From the NCBI GenBank assembly GCA_021781455.1, contig JAJXWV010000015.1:60435-124434 (forward strand): a DNA stretch of 64,000 nt. Reading direction: 5' to 3'. Position 1 is the first letter of the stretch, and every line of letters begins with the position of its first letter. Shown in pieces: positions 48,650 through 59,418 of the stretch. The notes beneath the pieces are model-generated. The model had not been told where the DNA came from, searched no databases, and saw only the letters and a list, made by a program, of their open reading frames with translations. Position numbers and translations under genes: made by a program. Source of the DNA: Acidobacteriota bacterium. GTDB taxonomy: Bacteria; Acidobacteriota; Thermoanaerobaculia; Gp7-AA8.

Positions 48650-49288
48650 TTAACCCCGCTTCCCGTTCTTGGCGAAGCGCACCAGCACCAGGCCGTTACG
48701 CCCGCCCGGAACCGCGCCGCGGATGTAGAGCAGGTTGTTCTCGGCGTCGACTTTCGCCACCCGCAGGTTCTTGACCGTGACCTGGTCGTTCCCCATGCGG
48801 CCGCCCATGCGCATGCCTTTCATGACACGCGACGGAAACGCCGAAGCGCCGATCGAGCCGGGAGCGCGATGGAACATCGAGCCGTGCGACTCGCGGCCTC
48901 CGCGGAAGTGATGCCGCTTGACCACGCCCTGGAAGCCCTTGCCCTTGGAGCGGCCGACCACGTCGATCGAGTCGCCGGGCTTGAACATGTCCACCTGCAC
49001 CCGATCGCCGACGTTGGCCTCGCCCGAATAGGCGAACTCGGCCAGCGTGCGCACCGGTTGCAGCCCCGCCTTTTCGAAGTGGCCGCGGATGGCGCTGGTG
49101 ACGCGCCGGCTGGAAACCTTTTCGACCAGCCCGACCTGAACGGCGTCATAGCCGTCCTTCTCGGTGGTCTTCTTCTGCACGACCAGGCAGGGACCAGCCT
49201 GAATGACCGTCACCGGGATGAGTGCACCATCCTCGGCGAACACCTGGGTCATTCCGACCTTCTTGCCAATGATTCCTTCGATTGCCAT
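48650..49288 (-). CDS. rplC: 50S ribosomal protein L3
   Basis: [38 protein letters not shown]. Confidence 0.98.
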   Translation of the reverse strand: MAIEGIIGKKVGMTQVFAEDGALIPVTVIQAGPCLVVQKKTTEKDGYDAVQVGLVEKVSSRRVTSAIRGHFEKAGLQPVRTLAEFAYSGEANVGDRVQVDMFKPGDSIDVVGRSKGKGFQGVVKRHHFRGGRESHGSMFHRAPGSIGASAFPSRVMKGMRMGGRMGNDQVTVKNLRVAKVDAENNLLYIRGAVPGGRNGLVLVRFAKNGKRG

Positions 49289-49327
49289 GTCTATCCACCT
49301 TGGAACCGCGAGGTTCTTGTGGCTGTG

Positions 49328-49410
49328 AGCTCTTGGCTCTCAGCTCTTAGCTCTTGGGCCCGCCCCTGCCGCTCGGTTGCCCAAGAGCCAGGAGCTGAGA
49401 GCCAGGAGCC
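49328..49410. repeat. Heptamer hairpin, CTYRGCT type
   Basis: AGCTCTTGGCTCTCAGCTCTTAGCTCTTGGG / CCCAAGAGCCAGGAGCTGAGAGCCAGGAGCC; rpsJ-rplC gap. Confidence 0.95.
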
Positions 49411-49418
49411 TCGGCTTT

Positions 49419-49736
49419 TTACTTACCGAACGCCTTGATCTCCACGTCCACACCGGCCGGCAGCTCGAGCTTCATGAGCGCGTCGACCGTCTGCGTGGTC
49501 GGCTCGAGAATGTCGAGCAGCCGCTTGTGCGTCCGCATCTCGAACTGCTCCCGCGATTTCTTGTCCACGTGCGGGCTGCGCAGGACCGTGTAACGCGATA
49601 CCTGCGTCGGCAGAGGGATCGGTCCCGCCACCTTCGCTCCCGTGCGCTTGGCCGTGTCGACGATTTCCGAGGTCGACTGGTCGAGCACGCGGTAGTCGTA
49701 CGCTTTCAGACGGATGCGGATCTTTTCATTCATCAT
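49419..49736 (-). CDS. rpsJ: 30S ribosomal protein S10
   Basis: [40 protein letters not shown]. Confidence 0.98.
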   Translation of the reverse strand: MMNEKIRIRLKAYDYRVLDQSTSEIVDTAKRTGAKVAGPIPLPTQVSRYTVLRSPHVDKKSREQFEMRTHKRLLDILEPTTQTVDALMKLELPAGVDVEIKAFGK

Positions 49737-49761
49737 GGTTCTGTACCCTTAAAGAACAGTC

Positions 49762-49785
49762 GAGGACAGGCCCCGGCCTGTCCTC
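49762..49785. repeat. 24-nt palindrome in the tuf-rpsJ gap
   Basis: gaggacaggcc-cc-ggcctgtcctc, 11-bp perfect stem. Confidence 0.85.
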
Positions 49786-49794
49786 CATCGACGG

Positions 49795-50985
<1,191 letters not shown>

Positions 50986-51007
50986 TGTGGATCTACCTCC
51001 GTCCTTT

Positions 51008-51069
51008 AGCTCTTGGCCATTGGGAACTGCGGGTGGGCCCCAGGAGCCAACACCCAACAGCCAACAGCC
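51008..51069. repeat. Degenerate CTYRGCT-type hairpin
   Basis: AGCTCTTGGCCATTGGG / CCCAGGAGCCAACACCCAACAGCCAACAGCC; fusA-tuf gap. Confidence 0.8.
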
Positions 51070-51075
51070 TCGTAT

Positions 51076-53151
51076 TTATCCAGCAACCTTCGCGATGATT
51101 TCCTCGGCCACGGTTTTCGGGGCCGGCTCATAGGAAGCGAACTGCATCGTGTAACTGGCCCGTCCCTGCGACATGGAGCGCAACTGCGTCGCGTACCCGA
51201 ACATCTCCGAAAGGGGAACATGGGCGCGGATGACTTTCGCCCCGCCGCGCTCGTCCATCTCCTGGATCTTGCCGCGGCGGCGGGAGAGATCGCCCATCAC
51301 GTCGCCGGCGTAGTCTTCCGGCGTCACCGCTTCCACGTCCATGATCGGCTCGAGCAGAATCGGGCCGGCCTTCTTGGCACCTTCCTGGTAGGCCATCGAG
51401 CCGGCGATCTTGAACGCCATCTCGCTCGAATCGACGTCGTGGTAGGAGCCGTCATAGAGGATCGCGCGCACGCCCGTCATCGGATAGCCGGCGATGATGC
51501 CGCGCTCCATCGCTTCCTTGATGCCCTGCTCGGTCGGCTTGATGAACTCCTTCGGAACCGAACCGCCGACGATCTCGTTGACGAACTCGAACCCGCCCTC
51601 CGGCATCGGCTCGAAGCGCATCTTCACGTGGCCGTACTGGCCCTTTCCACCCGACTGGCGGATGAAACGACCCTCGGCCTGCGATTTCCGGGTGATGGCC
51701 TCGCGATAGGCGACCTGCGGCTTGCCCACGTTCGCCGCCACGTTGAACTCGCGCACCATGCGATCGACGATGATCTCCAGGTGCAGCTCGCCCATGCCGC
51801 GGATGATGGTCTGGTTGGTCTCGGGGTCCGTGTGAACCTTGAAGGTCGGATCTTCCTGCATGAGCTTCGCCAGCGCGACGCCCATCTTTTCCTGGTCGAC
51901 CTTCGTCTTCGGCTCGATGGCCACGGCGATGACCGGCTCCGGGAAGGTCATCGTCTCGAGGACGATGGGGTTGTCTCTCTCGCAGATCGTGTCACCCGTG
52001 GTCACGTTGCGCAGACCGACGGCCGCACCGATGTCGCCCGCCCACACTTCCTTGATCTCTTCGCGCTTGTTGGCGTGCATCTTCAGGAGACGGCCGATGC
52101 GCTCGGAGTTGCCCTTCGTCGAGTTCAGCACTGACGTGCCCGAATCGACGTGGCCGGAGTAGACCCGGAAGAAGGCCAGCTGACCGACGAACGGATCGGT
52201 CATGATCTTGAACACGAGTGCTGCGAACGGAGCCTTGTCGTCGGCGGCGCGCTCGATGAAGGTCTCATCGTCCGGATTGACGCCCTTGACCGGCGGGATG
52301 TCCAGCGGCGACGGAAGGTAATCGATGACGGCGTCGAGCAGCGGCTGCACGCCCTTGTTCTTGAACGCCGAGCCGCACAGGACCGGCGTGATCTTCTGGG
52401 CGATGGTCGCTTCACGAAGGGCGTTCTTGAGCTCGTCGATGCCCAGCGTCTCGCCCGCCAGGTACTTCTCCAGCAGCTCGTCGTGCTGCTCGGCGATGGA
52501 CTCGACCATCTTCTCGCGGTAGTGGTTGGCTTCGGCGCGGAGCTCTTCCGGGATCTCCGTCACCTCGTACTTCGCACCGAGGGAGTCGTCCTGGAAGACG
52601 AGAGCTTTCATCAGCACGAGGTCGATGACGCCCTTGAACTTGTCCTCGGCGCCGATCGGGAGCTGCAGGGGCACGGCGTTCTTGCCGAGCTTCTGTCGAA
52701 TCTGGTTGACCACGCTCAGGAAGTTCGCACCGACGCGGTCCATCTTGTTGACGAAGGCGAGGCGCGGAACGCCGTACTTGTCGGCCTGGCGCCAGACCGT
52801 CTCGGACTGCGGCTCGACGCCACCGACCGCGCAGAAGACGCCCACGGCGCCGTCGAGCACGCGCAGCGAACGCTCCACCTCGACCGTGAAGTCGACGTGA
52901 CCCGGAGTGTCGATGATGTTGACGCGGCAGTCGCCCCAGAACGCAGTGGTGGCCGCAGAAGTGATGGTGATTCCACGCTCCTGCTCCTGGACCATCCAGT
53001 CCATCGTGGCGGTGCCTTCATGCACTTCGCCGATCTTGTGCGTGATCCCGGTGTAATAGAGGATGCGCTCCGTCGTCGTGGTCTTACCCGCGTCGATGTG
53101 AGCCATGATCCCGATGTTCCGGGTCTTTTCCAGAGGTACCTGACGTGCCAT
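51076..53151 (-). CDS. fusA: Elongation factor G
   Basis: [35 protein letters not shown]. Confidence 0.99.
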   Translation of the reverse strand: MARQVPLEKTRNIGIMAHIDAGKTTTTERILYYTGITHKIGEVHEGTATMDWMVQEQERGITITSAATTAFWGDCRVNIIDTPGHVDFTVEVERSLRVLDGAVGVFCAVGGVEPQSETVWRQADKYGVPRLAFVNKMDRVGANFLSVVNQIRQKLGKNAVPLQLPIGAEDKFKGVIDLVLMKALVFQDDSLGAKYEVTEIPEELRAEANHYREKMVESIAEQHDELLEKYLAGETLGIDELKNALREATIAQKITPVLCGSAFKNKGVQPLLDAVIDYLPSPLDIPPVKGVNPDDETFIERAADDKAPFAALVFKIMTDPFVGQLAFFRVYSGHVDSGTSVLNSTKGNSERIGRLLKMHANKREEIKEVWAGDIGAAVGLRNVTTGDTICERDNPIVLETMTFPEPVIAVAIEPKTKVDQEKMGVALAKLMQEDPTFKVHTDPETNQTIIRGMGELHLEIIVDRMVREFNVAANVGKPQVAYREAITRKSQAEGRFIRQSGGKGQYGHVKMRFEPMPEGGFEFVNEIVGGSVPKEFIKPTEQGIKEAMERGIIAGYPMTGVRAILYDGSYHDVDSSEMAFKIAGSMAYQEGAKKAGPILLEPIMDVEAVTPEDYAGDVMGDLSRRRGKIQEMDERGGAKVIRAHVPLSEMFGYATQLRSMSQGRASYTMQFASYEPAPKTVAEEIIAKVAG

Positions 53152-53342
53152 GTGTTCGTTCTCGTCCGCCGCAACAACAAAGAGTGCCCGCGACAGAGCT
53201 CTGCCGCCGGCTTGCTCCGCGCCCCATGACGGCAGCGCGACTGAATTTTTGTCGTTTCCCGTTGCTCGGTCCGGAACCGCAGAACCAGAGGTTTCTGTGT
53301 TATCCGGTCGAGACGGAGCTAAGGAAACTTCGAAATTGAGAA

Positions 53343-53387
53343 TGCAGCATCGACAATCGAAAGACAGCGTTCGATCTTCGATGCTCA
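53343..53387. repeat. Weak degenerate hairpin upstream of the fusA leader
   Basis: gcatcgacaatcgaa / ttcgatcttcgatgc, about 13/15 complementary; rpsG-fusA gap. Confidence 0.5.
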
Positions 53388-53442
53388 CTGCCGAACTACG
53401 TTACCGCCGAGAATCGAAAGGCGATTCTCCATCCATGTCGCG

Positions 53443-53913
53443 TTACCAGCGATAGTGGGCGAAGGCCTTGTTCGCCTCGGCCATCTTGTGTGTGTCCTCG
53501 CGCTTCTTGATGGCGTTGCCACGATTGTTCGCAGCGTCGAGGATCTCACCAGCCAGTTTGTCCTGCATCGTCTTCTCGCCACGCGATGCCGCATACGAGA
53601 TCAGCCAGCGAATGGCCAGCGCCGTCCGGCGTGTCGGTCGCACTTCCACCGGCACCTGGTAGTTCGATCCGCCCACGCGGCGGCTCTTGACCTCGAGCGC
53701 CGGCTTGACGTTGTCGACCGCCTTCTTGAAGAGCTTCAGAGGATCGTCTTTGGCCCGGTCCTCGACCTTCTTCAGGGCACCGTAAAACACCCGCTCGGCA
53801 ACAGCTTTCTTGCCGTCGTCCATCAGCGAGTTGATGAACTTGGTCACCAGCTGACTGTTGTACACGGGATCCGGAAGGATCTCTCGTTTCGGAACTTCGC
53901 GTCGTCTCGGCAT
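53443..53913 (-). CDS. rpsG: 30S ribosomal protein S7
   Basis: [36 protein letters not shown]. Confidence 0.98.
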   Translation of the reverse strand: MPRRREVPKREILPDPVYNSQLVTKFINSLMDDGKKAVAERVFYGALKKVEDRAKDDPLKLFKKAVDNVKPALEVKSRRVGGSNYQVPVEVRPTRRTALAIRWLISYAASRGEKTMQDKLAGEILDAANNRGNAIKKREDTHKMAEANKAFAHYRW

Positions 53914-53915
53914 CG

Positions 53916-53985
53916 TTGGCTCTTGGCTGTTGGCTCCTGGACCCGCTCCGGCTCCCAGGAGCCGAGAGCAAAGAGCCAAGAGCCC
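53916..53985. repeat. Heptamer hairpin, CTYRGCT type
   Basis: TTGGCTCTTGGCTGTTGGCTCCTGG / CCAGGAGCCGAGAGCAAAGAGCCAAGAGCCC; rpsL-rpsG gap. Confidence 0.92.
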
Positions 53986-53992
53986 TCGTTCG

Positions 53993-54370
53993 TTATGCTT
54001 TCTTCGGTCTCTTCGCTCCGTACTTCGAGCGGCTCTGGTTGCGCTTCGCCACGCCGACGGCATCCAGCGTTCCCCGGATGACGTGGTAGCGAACACCGGG
54101 GAGGTCCTTCACACGACCTCCGCGAATCAGCACGATCGAGTGCTCCTGAAGGTTGTGCCCCACGCCCGGGATGTACGTCGTGACTTCAACACCATTCGTC
54201 AGGCGGACGCGCGCGACCTTGCGGAGCGCCGAATTCGGCTTCTTCGGCGTAGAGGTGTAAACGCGCGTGCAGACGCCGCGCTTCTGCGGGCTCGACTGCA
54301 GCGCCGGCGACTTCGTCTTGTAGCGAACTTTGTCGCGGCCTGCACTGACGAGTTGGCTGATCGTTGGCAT
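53993..54370 (-). CDS. rpsL: 30S ribosomal protein S12
   Basis: [39 protein letters not shown]. Confidence 0.98.
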   Translation of the reverse strand: MPTISQLVSAGRDKVRYKTKSPALQSSPQKRGVCTRVYTSTPKKPNSALRKVARVRLTNGVEVTTYIPGVGHNLQEHSIVLIRGGRVKDLPGVRYHVIRGTLDAVGVAKRNQSRSKYGAKRPKKA

Positions 54371-54436
54371 TTCCTGATGGTTCCTTCTGAAGACACGTAC
54401 AGCGAAAAATTGGACTCCCGTGAGGGAAACCCGCGC

Positions 54437-54466
54437 ACTTTACGCTCGGGTTTTGGACTTTGTCAA
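54437..54466 (-). promoter_or_regulatory. Candidate sigma70 promoter of the str-S10-spc-alpha superoperon
   Basis: Reverse strand TTGACA-18 nt-TAAAGT, 66 nt upstream of the rpsL start. Confidence 0.6.
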
Positions 54467-54582
54467 GCCCGGAACCAGCCCAACGCGACCCCCGGAACCG
54501 TTATTCCGAAGTCCTGCACAGGCTTGATGTTCTGGCGTTTGAAGCGCCGCCGGGAAAAGCCGGTGTGACGCCCTGATAACGC

Positions 54583-55587
54583 TCAAAGGTCGACCTTCGT
54601 TCCCACGCCGAGGCGGCTGGCCTTGGCGTAGAGAAACGCTACCGAAGCAAGATCTTCCGCCGCCAACCCAAGAGACTTGAATAGGGTGATCTCGTCACGA
54701 CTCCGCCGTCCGGGAGCCTTCCCGAGCAGAACCTCCCCGATCTCGGCCCGGATGTGCCCCTCCGCGATCGCTCCTTCGCGCAGTGCGAAAAGGTAATCGC
54801 CCGATTCGTTGACCGTCGATTCGCGCCGGTCCACGAACAGCGAAGCGGCCCCAACCGTCGCGCCATCGAGCTCGCGCGCCGCGGCGATGCTCGATCCCAC
54901 CGCGTTGATGTGCGTCCCCGCCGCCACCCAGCCCGCGCGAAGCACCGGGTCTCGCGAGCTCGTCGCCGTCACGATGATGTCTGCGTCCCTGACGGCCTCC
55001 TCCACCGTGCCCGTAACGCGCACCGTCACAATCGGCGGCACGCCCCGTTCTCCGGCGGCCGAAGCGGCGGCCAGTCCCTCGGCACTCTTGCGCGTCCGGC
55101 TGCAGATTCGAATCTCCCGGATGGAGCGAACCAGTGGAATCGACCGCATATGTGCATGAGCCTGCACACCCGCGCCGATGATCGCCAGCGTCGTCGAATC
55201 CTCACGCGCCAGCAGTCGCGTGGCCAGCGCCGAAACCGCCGCCGTGCGAATCGCCGTGATCGCCGACGCGCTCGCGATCGCAAGCAGTTCCCCGGTGTCA
55301 CCGCTGTGCAGCAGGACCGTGCCGAGATGAGTGTCCAGGCCACGCGCGGGATTCCCTGGGAAGACGCACACTTCCTTGAGGCCGTAGACGGGAGACTGGC
55401 CGCCGCGATATCCCGGCATCATGCCGAGGAGGCCCTCGGCGCCCGGCGCGCGGGCGATCTGACGAAGCGGCTGATAAACCTCCCCCCGCTCGAGTGCAGC
55501 AATCACGTCTTCCATCACGTCAATGCACTCGCGCATGGTCAGCAGTTCGTGAACTTCCGATTCCGTGATGACGATCGTCCCGCTCAT
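54583..55587 (-). CDS. Ornithine cyclodeaminase / mu-crystallin family protein
   Basis: LAIIGAGVQAHAHMRSIPLVRSIREIRICSR; INAVGSSIAAARELD. Confidence 0.9.
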   Translation of the reverse strand: MSGTIVITESEVHELLTMRECIDVMEDVIAALERGEVYQPLRQIARAPGAEGLLGMMPGYRGGQSPVYGLKEVCVFPGNPARGLDTHLGTVLLHSGDTGELLAIASASAITAIRTAAVSALATRLLAREDSTTLAIIGAGVQAHAHMRSIPLVRSIREIRICSRTRKSAEGLAAASAAGERGVPPIVTVRVTGTVEEAVRDADIIVTATSSRDPVLRAGWVAAGTHINAVGSSIAAARELDGATVGAASLFVDRRESTVNESGDYLFALREGAIAEGHIRAEIGEVLLGKAPGRRSRDEITLFKSLGLAAEDLASVAFLYAKASRLGVGTKVDL

Positions 55588-57086
55588 TGCGGAGCTCCTA
55601 TCGGTGGTGCTGGCCAGTTCAGCGGAGCGTAAAGCCAGAACCGCTCGTCGCGGTTCTCAAAAACGAAGTCGTGATTGGCGTAGAGCAGACGGAACCCGTG
55701 CGCTGCGGGATTGGGGATCTCCACGTTGAACAGCAGCAGCCACGGCCGGCCGGCGAAGTGCCGGACCGCCCGCCGCTCGGCCACCGGGTATGGCACTCTC
55801 AGGGCCTGCTCCATGCGGCGGTCCCACAGCATGTACGAGCCGTAGGCGCCTAACCCGGCGTACCAGAAACGCTTTCCGGGCAAGTACGGCAGGAGCGCTT
55901 CGCACTGCGTGAGATTGTGGGCGGCGATGTCGTAGCGGTCGAGGTGATTGACGCGGATGAACTGAGCCATCTCCTGCGCGCCCGAAAAGCTGAACCGCCA
56001 GTCGGCTACCCAGTAGCCGACAGCCACGAGCAGAGAGAACGCGAGCGATGCGTTCAGCAGCAGCGCGGCCGCGACACCGGCGTGCTTCCGCATGCTTTGC
56101 TCCTCGCGCCCGTAGCAGTCCGCGATCCAGACCGCGAAAAGCGTGGTGATCAGGAGCAGACCGAAGTGGCGCATTCCGCCTGCCCAGACGAACGAATAGA
56201 CCGTCATCAGCGCGAGAAGCGGCCCCCACAGAAAGAGCAGCGCGATTGTGCGCCCACCCAGGGCCAGCGTGAGCGCGAGAAGCAGGAGCAGGCTCAGAAC
56301 GAACGAGAAGCGATCGTCGAGCGTGGGGAAAAAAGCGTTCGAGATGGCCACACCGGCCATGGCCGGATGAATCATCCGCACCACGCCCGGATACGCGGTA
56401 TCGGGCAGTGTACGCAGCTCCCACGCCGCGAAGAGTCCGCCCGCCAGCATCAGCACCAGCGAGATCGAAGTCTGTGCTCTGCGGATCTCACGCAGGCGGA
56501 TCGACTCGTAAAGAAACGCCGCACCGGCGATGGCTGCGATGACGAGGCCGTGCACCGTGGTATTCGCCGCCAGGGCCACCGCCCCGGCCAGGATGAGCGG
56601 CCGCTTCCAGCGCTGCCGCCACGCCGCTGCGATCGCAAACAGGAGCAGGATCGTCAACGCGTACGGCCGCGCGATCACGGCGTACTCGTAAGCCATGAAA
56701 TAGGAGAACGCGAAGAGAACCTTCGTCAGTCGAGTGAACGGCGCCGCGAGGGTAAAGAGCGCCACCGCGGCGGCCGCAATCACGACATTCGTGAGTCGCT
56801 CGGCCACGTACGGCAGGCCGGAGTGGACGATCGGCCGGAGCAGGAGAAACCAGAGCGCCGGGGTGCCGCCGTAGGGTAGTCGCGCGAACATGGTCGCCAT
56901 CGACGTGTCCCGAACGAAGAGCCAGGACTCCGCTTCATCGCGCCACGGCTCGTGACGCAATGCCACCGCAACGACGATCGCCACATACACAACGATGACG
57001 GCGAAGAAGAGCAGCCGCGGCGGACGCCGCTCGCTGGATGTCAGTGCCAACGGCGACCAGAACTTCCGCGTCCCGGCTTCACTCAT
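55584..57086 (-). CDS. Polytopic membrane protein, glycosyltransferase (GT-C)-like
   Basis: ~500 aa, early HEPWRDEAESWLFVRD motif typical of GT-C type proteins, many TM segments. Confidence 0.65.
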   Translation of the reverse strand: MSEAGTRKFWSPLALTSSERRPPRLLFFAVIVVYVAIVVAVALRHEPWRDEAESWLFVRDTSMATMFARLPYGGTPALWFLLLRPIVHSGLPYVAERLTNVVIAAAAVALFTLAAPFTRLTKVLFAFSYFMAYEYAVIARPYALTILLLFAIAAAWRQRWKRPLILAGAVALAANTTVHGLVIAAIAGAAFLYESIRLREIRRAQTSISLVLMLAGGLFAAWELRTLPDTAYPGVVRMIHPAMAGVAISNAFFPTLDDRFSFVLSLLLLLALTLALGGRTIALLFLWGPLLALMTVYSFVWAGGMRHFGLLLITTLFAVWIADCYGREEQSMRKHAGVAAALLLNASLAFSLLVAVGYWVADWRFSFSGAQEMAQFIRVNHLDRYDIAAHNLTQCEALLPYLPGKRFWYAGLGAYGSYMLWDRRMEQALRVPYPVAERRAVRHFAGRPWLLLFNVEIPNPAAHGFRLLYANHDFVFENRDERFWLYAPLNWPAPPIGAPQ

Positions 57087-57441
57087 CACGATGGACGCTG
57101 CCGGGCGAGAACGCAGGCACGCACACGGCGATGTACTCCGCGCCTTCCGGCCCTGGCGTCGAGTACTGCACCCACTCGCCACGCGGTGCGATGATCGCCT
57201 CGCCGGCGCGCACGTCGACTACCCCTGTGTGCGTGGCCACACGCAGCGTTCCCCTAAGGACGACCGTGTACTCGTCGAACTCCGGCGTCTGGCGTGGCTC
57301 GACCCAGCCACTCGGGCTTTTCATGCGGGCCACGCTGACGTCATCGGTCTTCGAGTTCACACGGCCGATGAACTCCTCGATGATCTTCGGCTTGTTGCCG
57401 GCCGCTCTGACGATCGAAGGGCGGACGATGTGATTCGCCAT
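57079..57441 (-). CDS. Cupin-domain protein
   Basis: PEFDEYTVVLRGTLRVATHTGVVDVRAGEAIIAPRGEWVQYSTP. Confidence 0.82.
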   Translation of the reverse strand: MANHIVRPSIVRAAGNKPKIIEEFIGRVNSKTDDVSVARMKSPSGWVEPRQTPEFDEYTVVLRGTLRVATHTGVVDVRAGEAIIAPRGEWVQYSTPGPEGAEYIAVCVPAFSPGSVHRDE

Positions 57442-57451
57442 GGACGGTAGT

Positions 57452-57822
57452 TTACGCGAGCGACTGCTCGAGCCAGCGTTCGATGACACGGACGACGGAG
57501 CCGAGCTCCTCATCCGTCAAGTGGTGTCCGCTGGCAAGTGGTGTCCGCTGGCGATTTCGTGCACCTTCTGCAGGCACCCCCCGGCAGAAGGTTGCGGTCG
57601 CGTGCTGCGCGACCAAGACGGGGTGGTTCGTCCACGGCGTCTGCTTCGGGTCATTTCGCGGTGCGGCCGGTGCAACGCGTGTCGAGATGATCTCGCGCGC
57701 CTGCTCCACGACATGCGGTACGCCCAGATCTGCAGACACGCGAGCTCGCGCCCCTGCAGGACGAACTTCCGCCGGAACGGAATGGCGGCCAGCCGGCGGA
57801 AGGCCTCGTCGACGTCGATCAC
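57452..57822 (-). pseudogene. DUF4186-family protein, disrupted by frameshifts
   Basis: Pieces VIDVDEAFRRLAAIPFRRKFVLQGRELACLQ / GVPHVVEQAREIISTRVAPAAPRNDPKQTPWTNHPVLVAQHATATFCRG / CLQKVHEIASG / HHLTDEELGSVVRVIERWLEQSLA lie in alternating frames; 17-bp tandem duplication and a G6 run mark two of the shifts. Confidence 0.75.
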
Positions 57823-57848
57823 GCTGGCGGAAGAGCAATGCGCGGGCC

Positions 57849-58676
57849 TTATGTCCGCCGCCGGCCGCCGAACTTCCAGGAGTTCGCGTTCCGGAAAATG
57901 ACGTAGACGGACTGCGGATCGATCTCCGGTGCCGTCAGCCACTGCTCGACCGTGGAACGCCGGATGTAGCGTGTTTGCGGCGTCACGAGCTGGTCGAAAG
58001 CAACGTGATGAAAGAACCGAAATGGCCGCGGCGCGATCCAGCTGAAATACGCGGCCATCGGCAGACGGCGTAGCCACGTTTGCGATCTCAACGGCCGGAC
58101 GTTCAACAGCCTGGCTGCGACGAAGAACGGGACGGCCAGCGGCAGCGCGAAGCCGTATTTCGTCAGCCACCACGGCAGCCGCGATGTCACCCGCCTCAGC
58201 GGATCGACGAACCAGCGGACCACGGCGTTCCCTTCGTGTGCGTAGACCCAGCAGTGAAAGCGCCCACCCGGGCGGGCGTGGCGCAAAACCGAGCGGAATC
58301 CCGCCTCCGGCTCCTTCAGGTGATGGAGAACGCCGATGCAGTACACCACGTCGAAGTCACCGAGCTGCGCGCTCGTCAGATCTCCGCGGAGCAGCTCGAC
58401 GGGAACGTCCGCGCCGGCTGCATCGAGATTCCGTCGCGTCTGCTCGATCGTGTCTCCGAGCTCGATGCCGGTGAGCTCCCGCGGATGACACTGTACGACC
58501 CAGTACAGCATCGAGCCGTTGCCGAAGCCGAGCTCCAGGACATCACGGCCGCGAAGATCGTCCGTACCGATCGGCGCGAACCAGTCGAGAAACTCGTCTC
58601 GTGTGTAGACCGATCCGATCCGGTTCCACGACTGTGCAAACGCTTCGGCCGTGCGTGTGTCGGGTGCCTCAGCCAT
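57849..58676 (-). CDS. Class I SAM-dependent methyltransferase
   Basis: DVLELGFGNGSMLYWVVQ; DVVYCIGVLHHLKEPEAG. Confidence 0.9.
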   Translation of the reverse strand: MAEAPDTRTAEAFAQSWNRIGSVYTRDEFLDWFAPIGTDDLRGRDVLELGFGNGSMLYWVVQCHPRELTGIELGDTIEQTRRNLDAAGADVPVELLRGDLTSAQLGDFDVVYCIGVLHHLKEPEAGFRSVLRHARPGGRFHCWVYAHEGNAVVRWFVDPLRRVTSRLPWWLTKYGFALPLAVPFFVAARLLNVRPLRSQTWLRRLPMAAYFSWIAPRPFRFFHHVAFDQLVTPQTRYIRRSTVEQWLTAPEIDPQSVYVIFRNANSWKFGGRRRT

Positions 58677-59418
58677 CGCTGCTCCGCCGCGCCACTGCGT
58701 AAAGCTGTGCACCGCGCGAGGTCGAGTTGAGGTGGAAGAGAAGGCGCAGCACGCCGCTGACGAACCGCTGGGGCGCCCCGTACTCGCGCTCGCCGAAGGC
58801 GCTCATCGTCTGCCTTGGCCTCAGGTTGGCGATTCGCTTCGAGAGGTCGTGAAATGGGAATCCGGCGTTCCAGACCTTCTCCGGGTTCCAGCCGCTGGTC
58901 GCCAGAAGCGCCGACATGTCGCCGGCGCTGAAATGCCTGACGTGGCCGACGAACCGCTCCGTCGTGCCTACGCGCCCGCTCTGCGTCGTCAGCAGGAGAA
59001 CCGCGTGCGGCGCGGCGAGGCTCCGGATGTTCCGCAGGAACCTGGCCGGGTCGCCGAGGTGTTCGACGATCTCCGACGCGACGACCGCGTCGAACACTCC
59101 GGCACCGGTCAGCGGCGCCGACTCCGCATCGGCGGCGTACCACGCGATCTCCGGCATGAGTTCCGAATTTTGAGCGACCTGCGTCGGCGACAGGTCGACG
59201 CCGGCAAGCCTCGCCTGAGGCAGGACGCGGTGGATCTGCGCCAGCAGTGACCCGTCGCCACAGCCGATGTCGATGACGGACGCCGGCGAGTGGCGAACGA
59301 GGTCGCGCAGAATCGTGTCGACTCGCATTCGCGGAGCCGGCATGTACCGCCAGTAGTCCGACCGGCCTTTCGTGAGCCGGGCGTAATAGTCGAGGTTCCG
59401 TTGTGTAGGATCGTTCAT
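58669..59418 (-). CDS. Class I SAM-dependent methyltransferase
   Basis: SVIDIGCGDGSLLAQIHRVLP; FDAVVASEIVEHLGDPARFL. Confidence 0.9.
   Translation of the reverse strand: MNDPTQRNLDYYARLTKGRSDYWRYMPAPRMRVDTILRDLVRHSPASVIDIGCGDGSLLAQIHRVLPQARLAGVDLSPTQVAQNSELMPEIAWYAADAESAPLTGAGVFDAVVASEIVEHLGDPARFLRNIRSLAAPHAVLLLTTQSGRVGTTERFVGHVRHFSAGDMSALLATSGWNPEKVWNAGFPFHDLSKRIANLRPRQTMSAFGEREYGAPQRFVSGVLRLLFHLNSTSRGAQLYAVARRSSDG

Noticed and set aside
57452-57838. Programmed frameshifting in the DUF4186 gene
   Set aside because: A 17-bp tandem duplication and several shifts in ~370 nt fit decay or assembly error better than a recoding signal.
57517-58173. 218-aa minus-strand ORF overlapping the DUF4186 region and methyltransferase
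   Set aside because: Only its middle segment (VIDVDEAFRRLAAIPFRRKF...) is DUF4186-like; the N-terminal part is antisense/out-of-frame noise over the methyltransferase 3' end.
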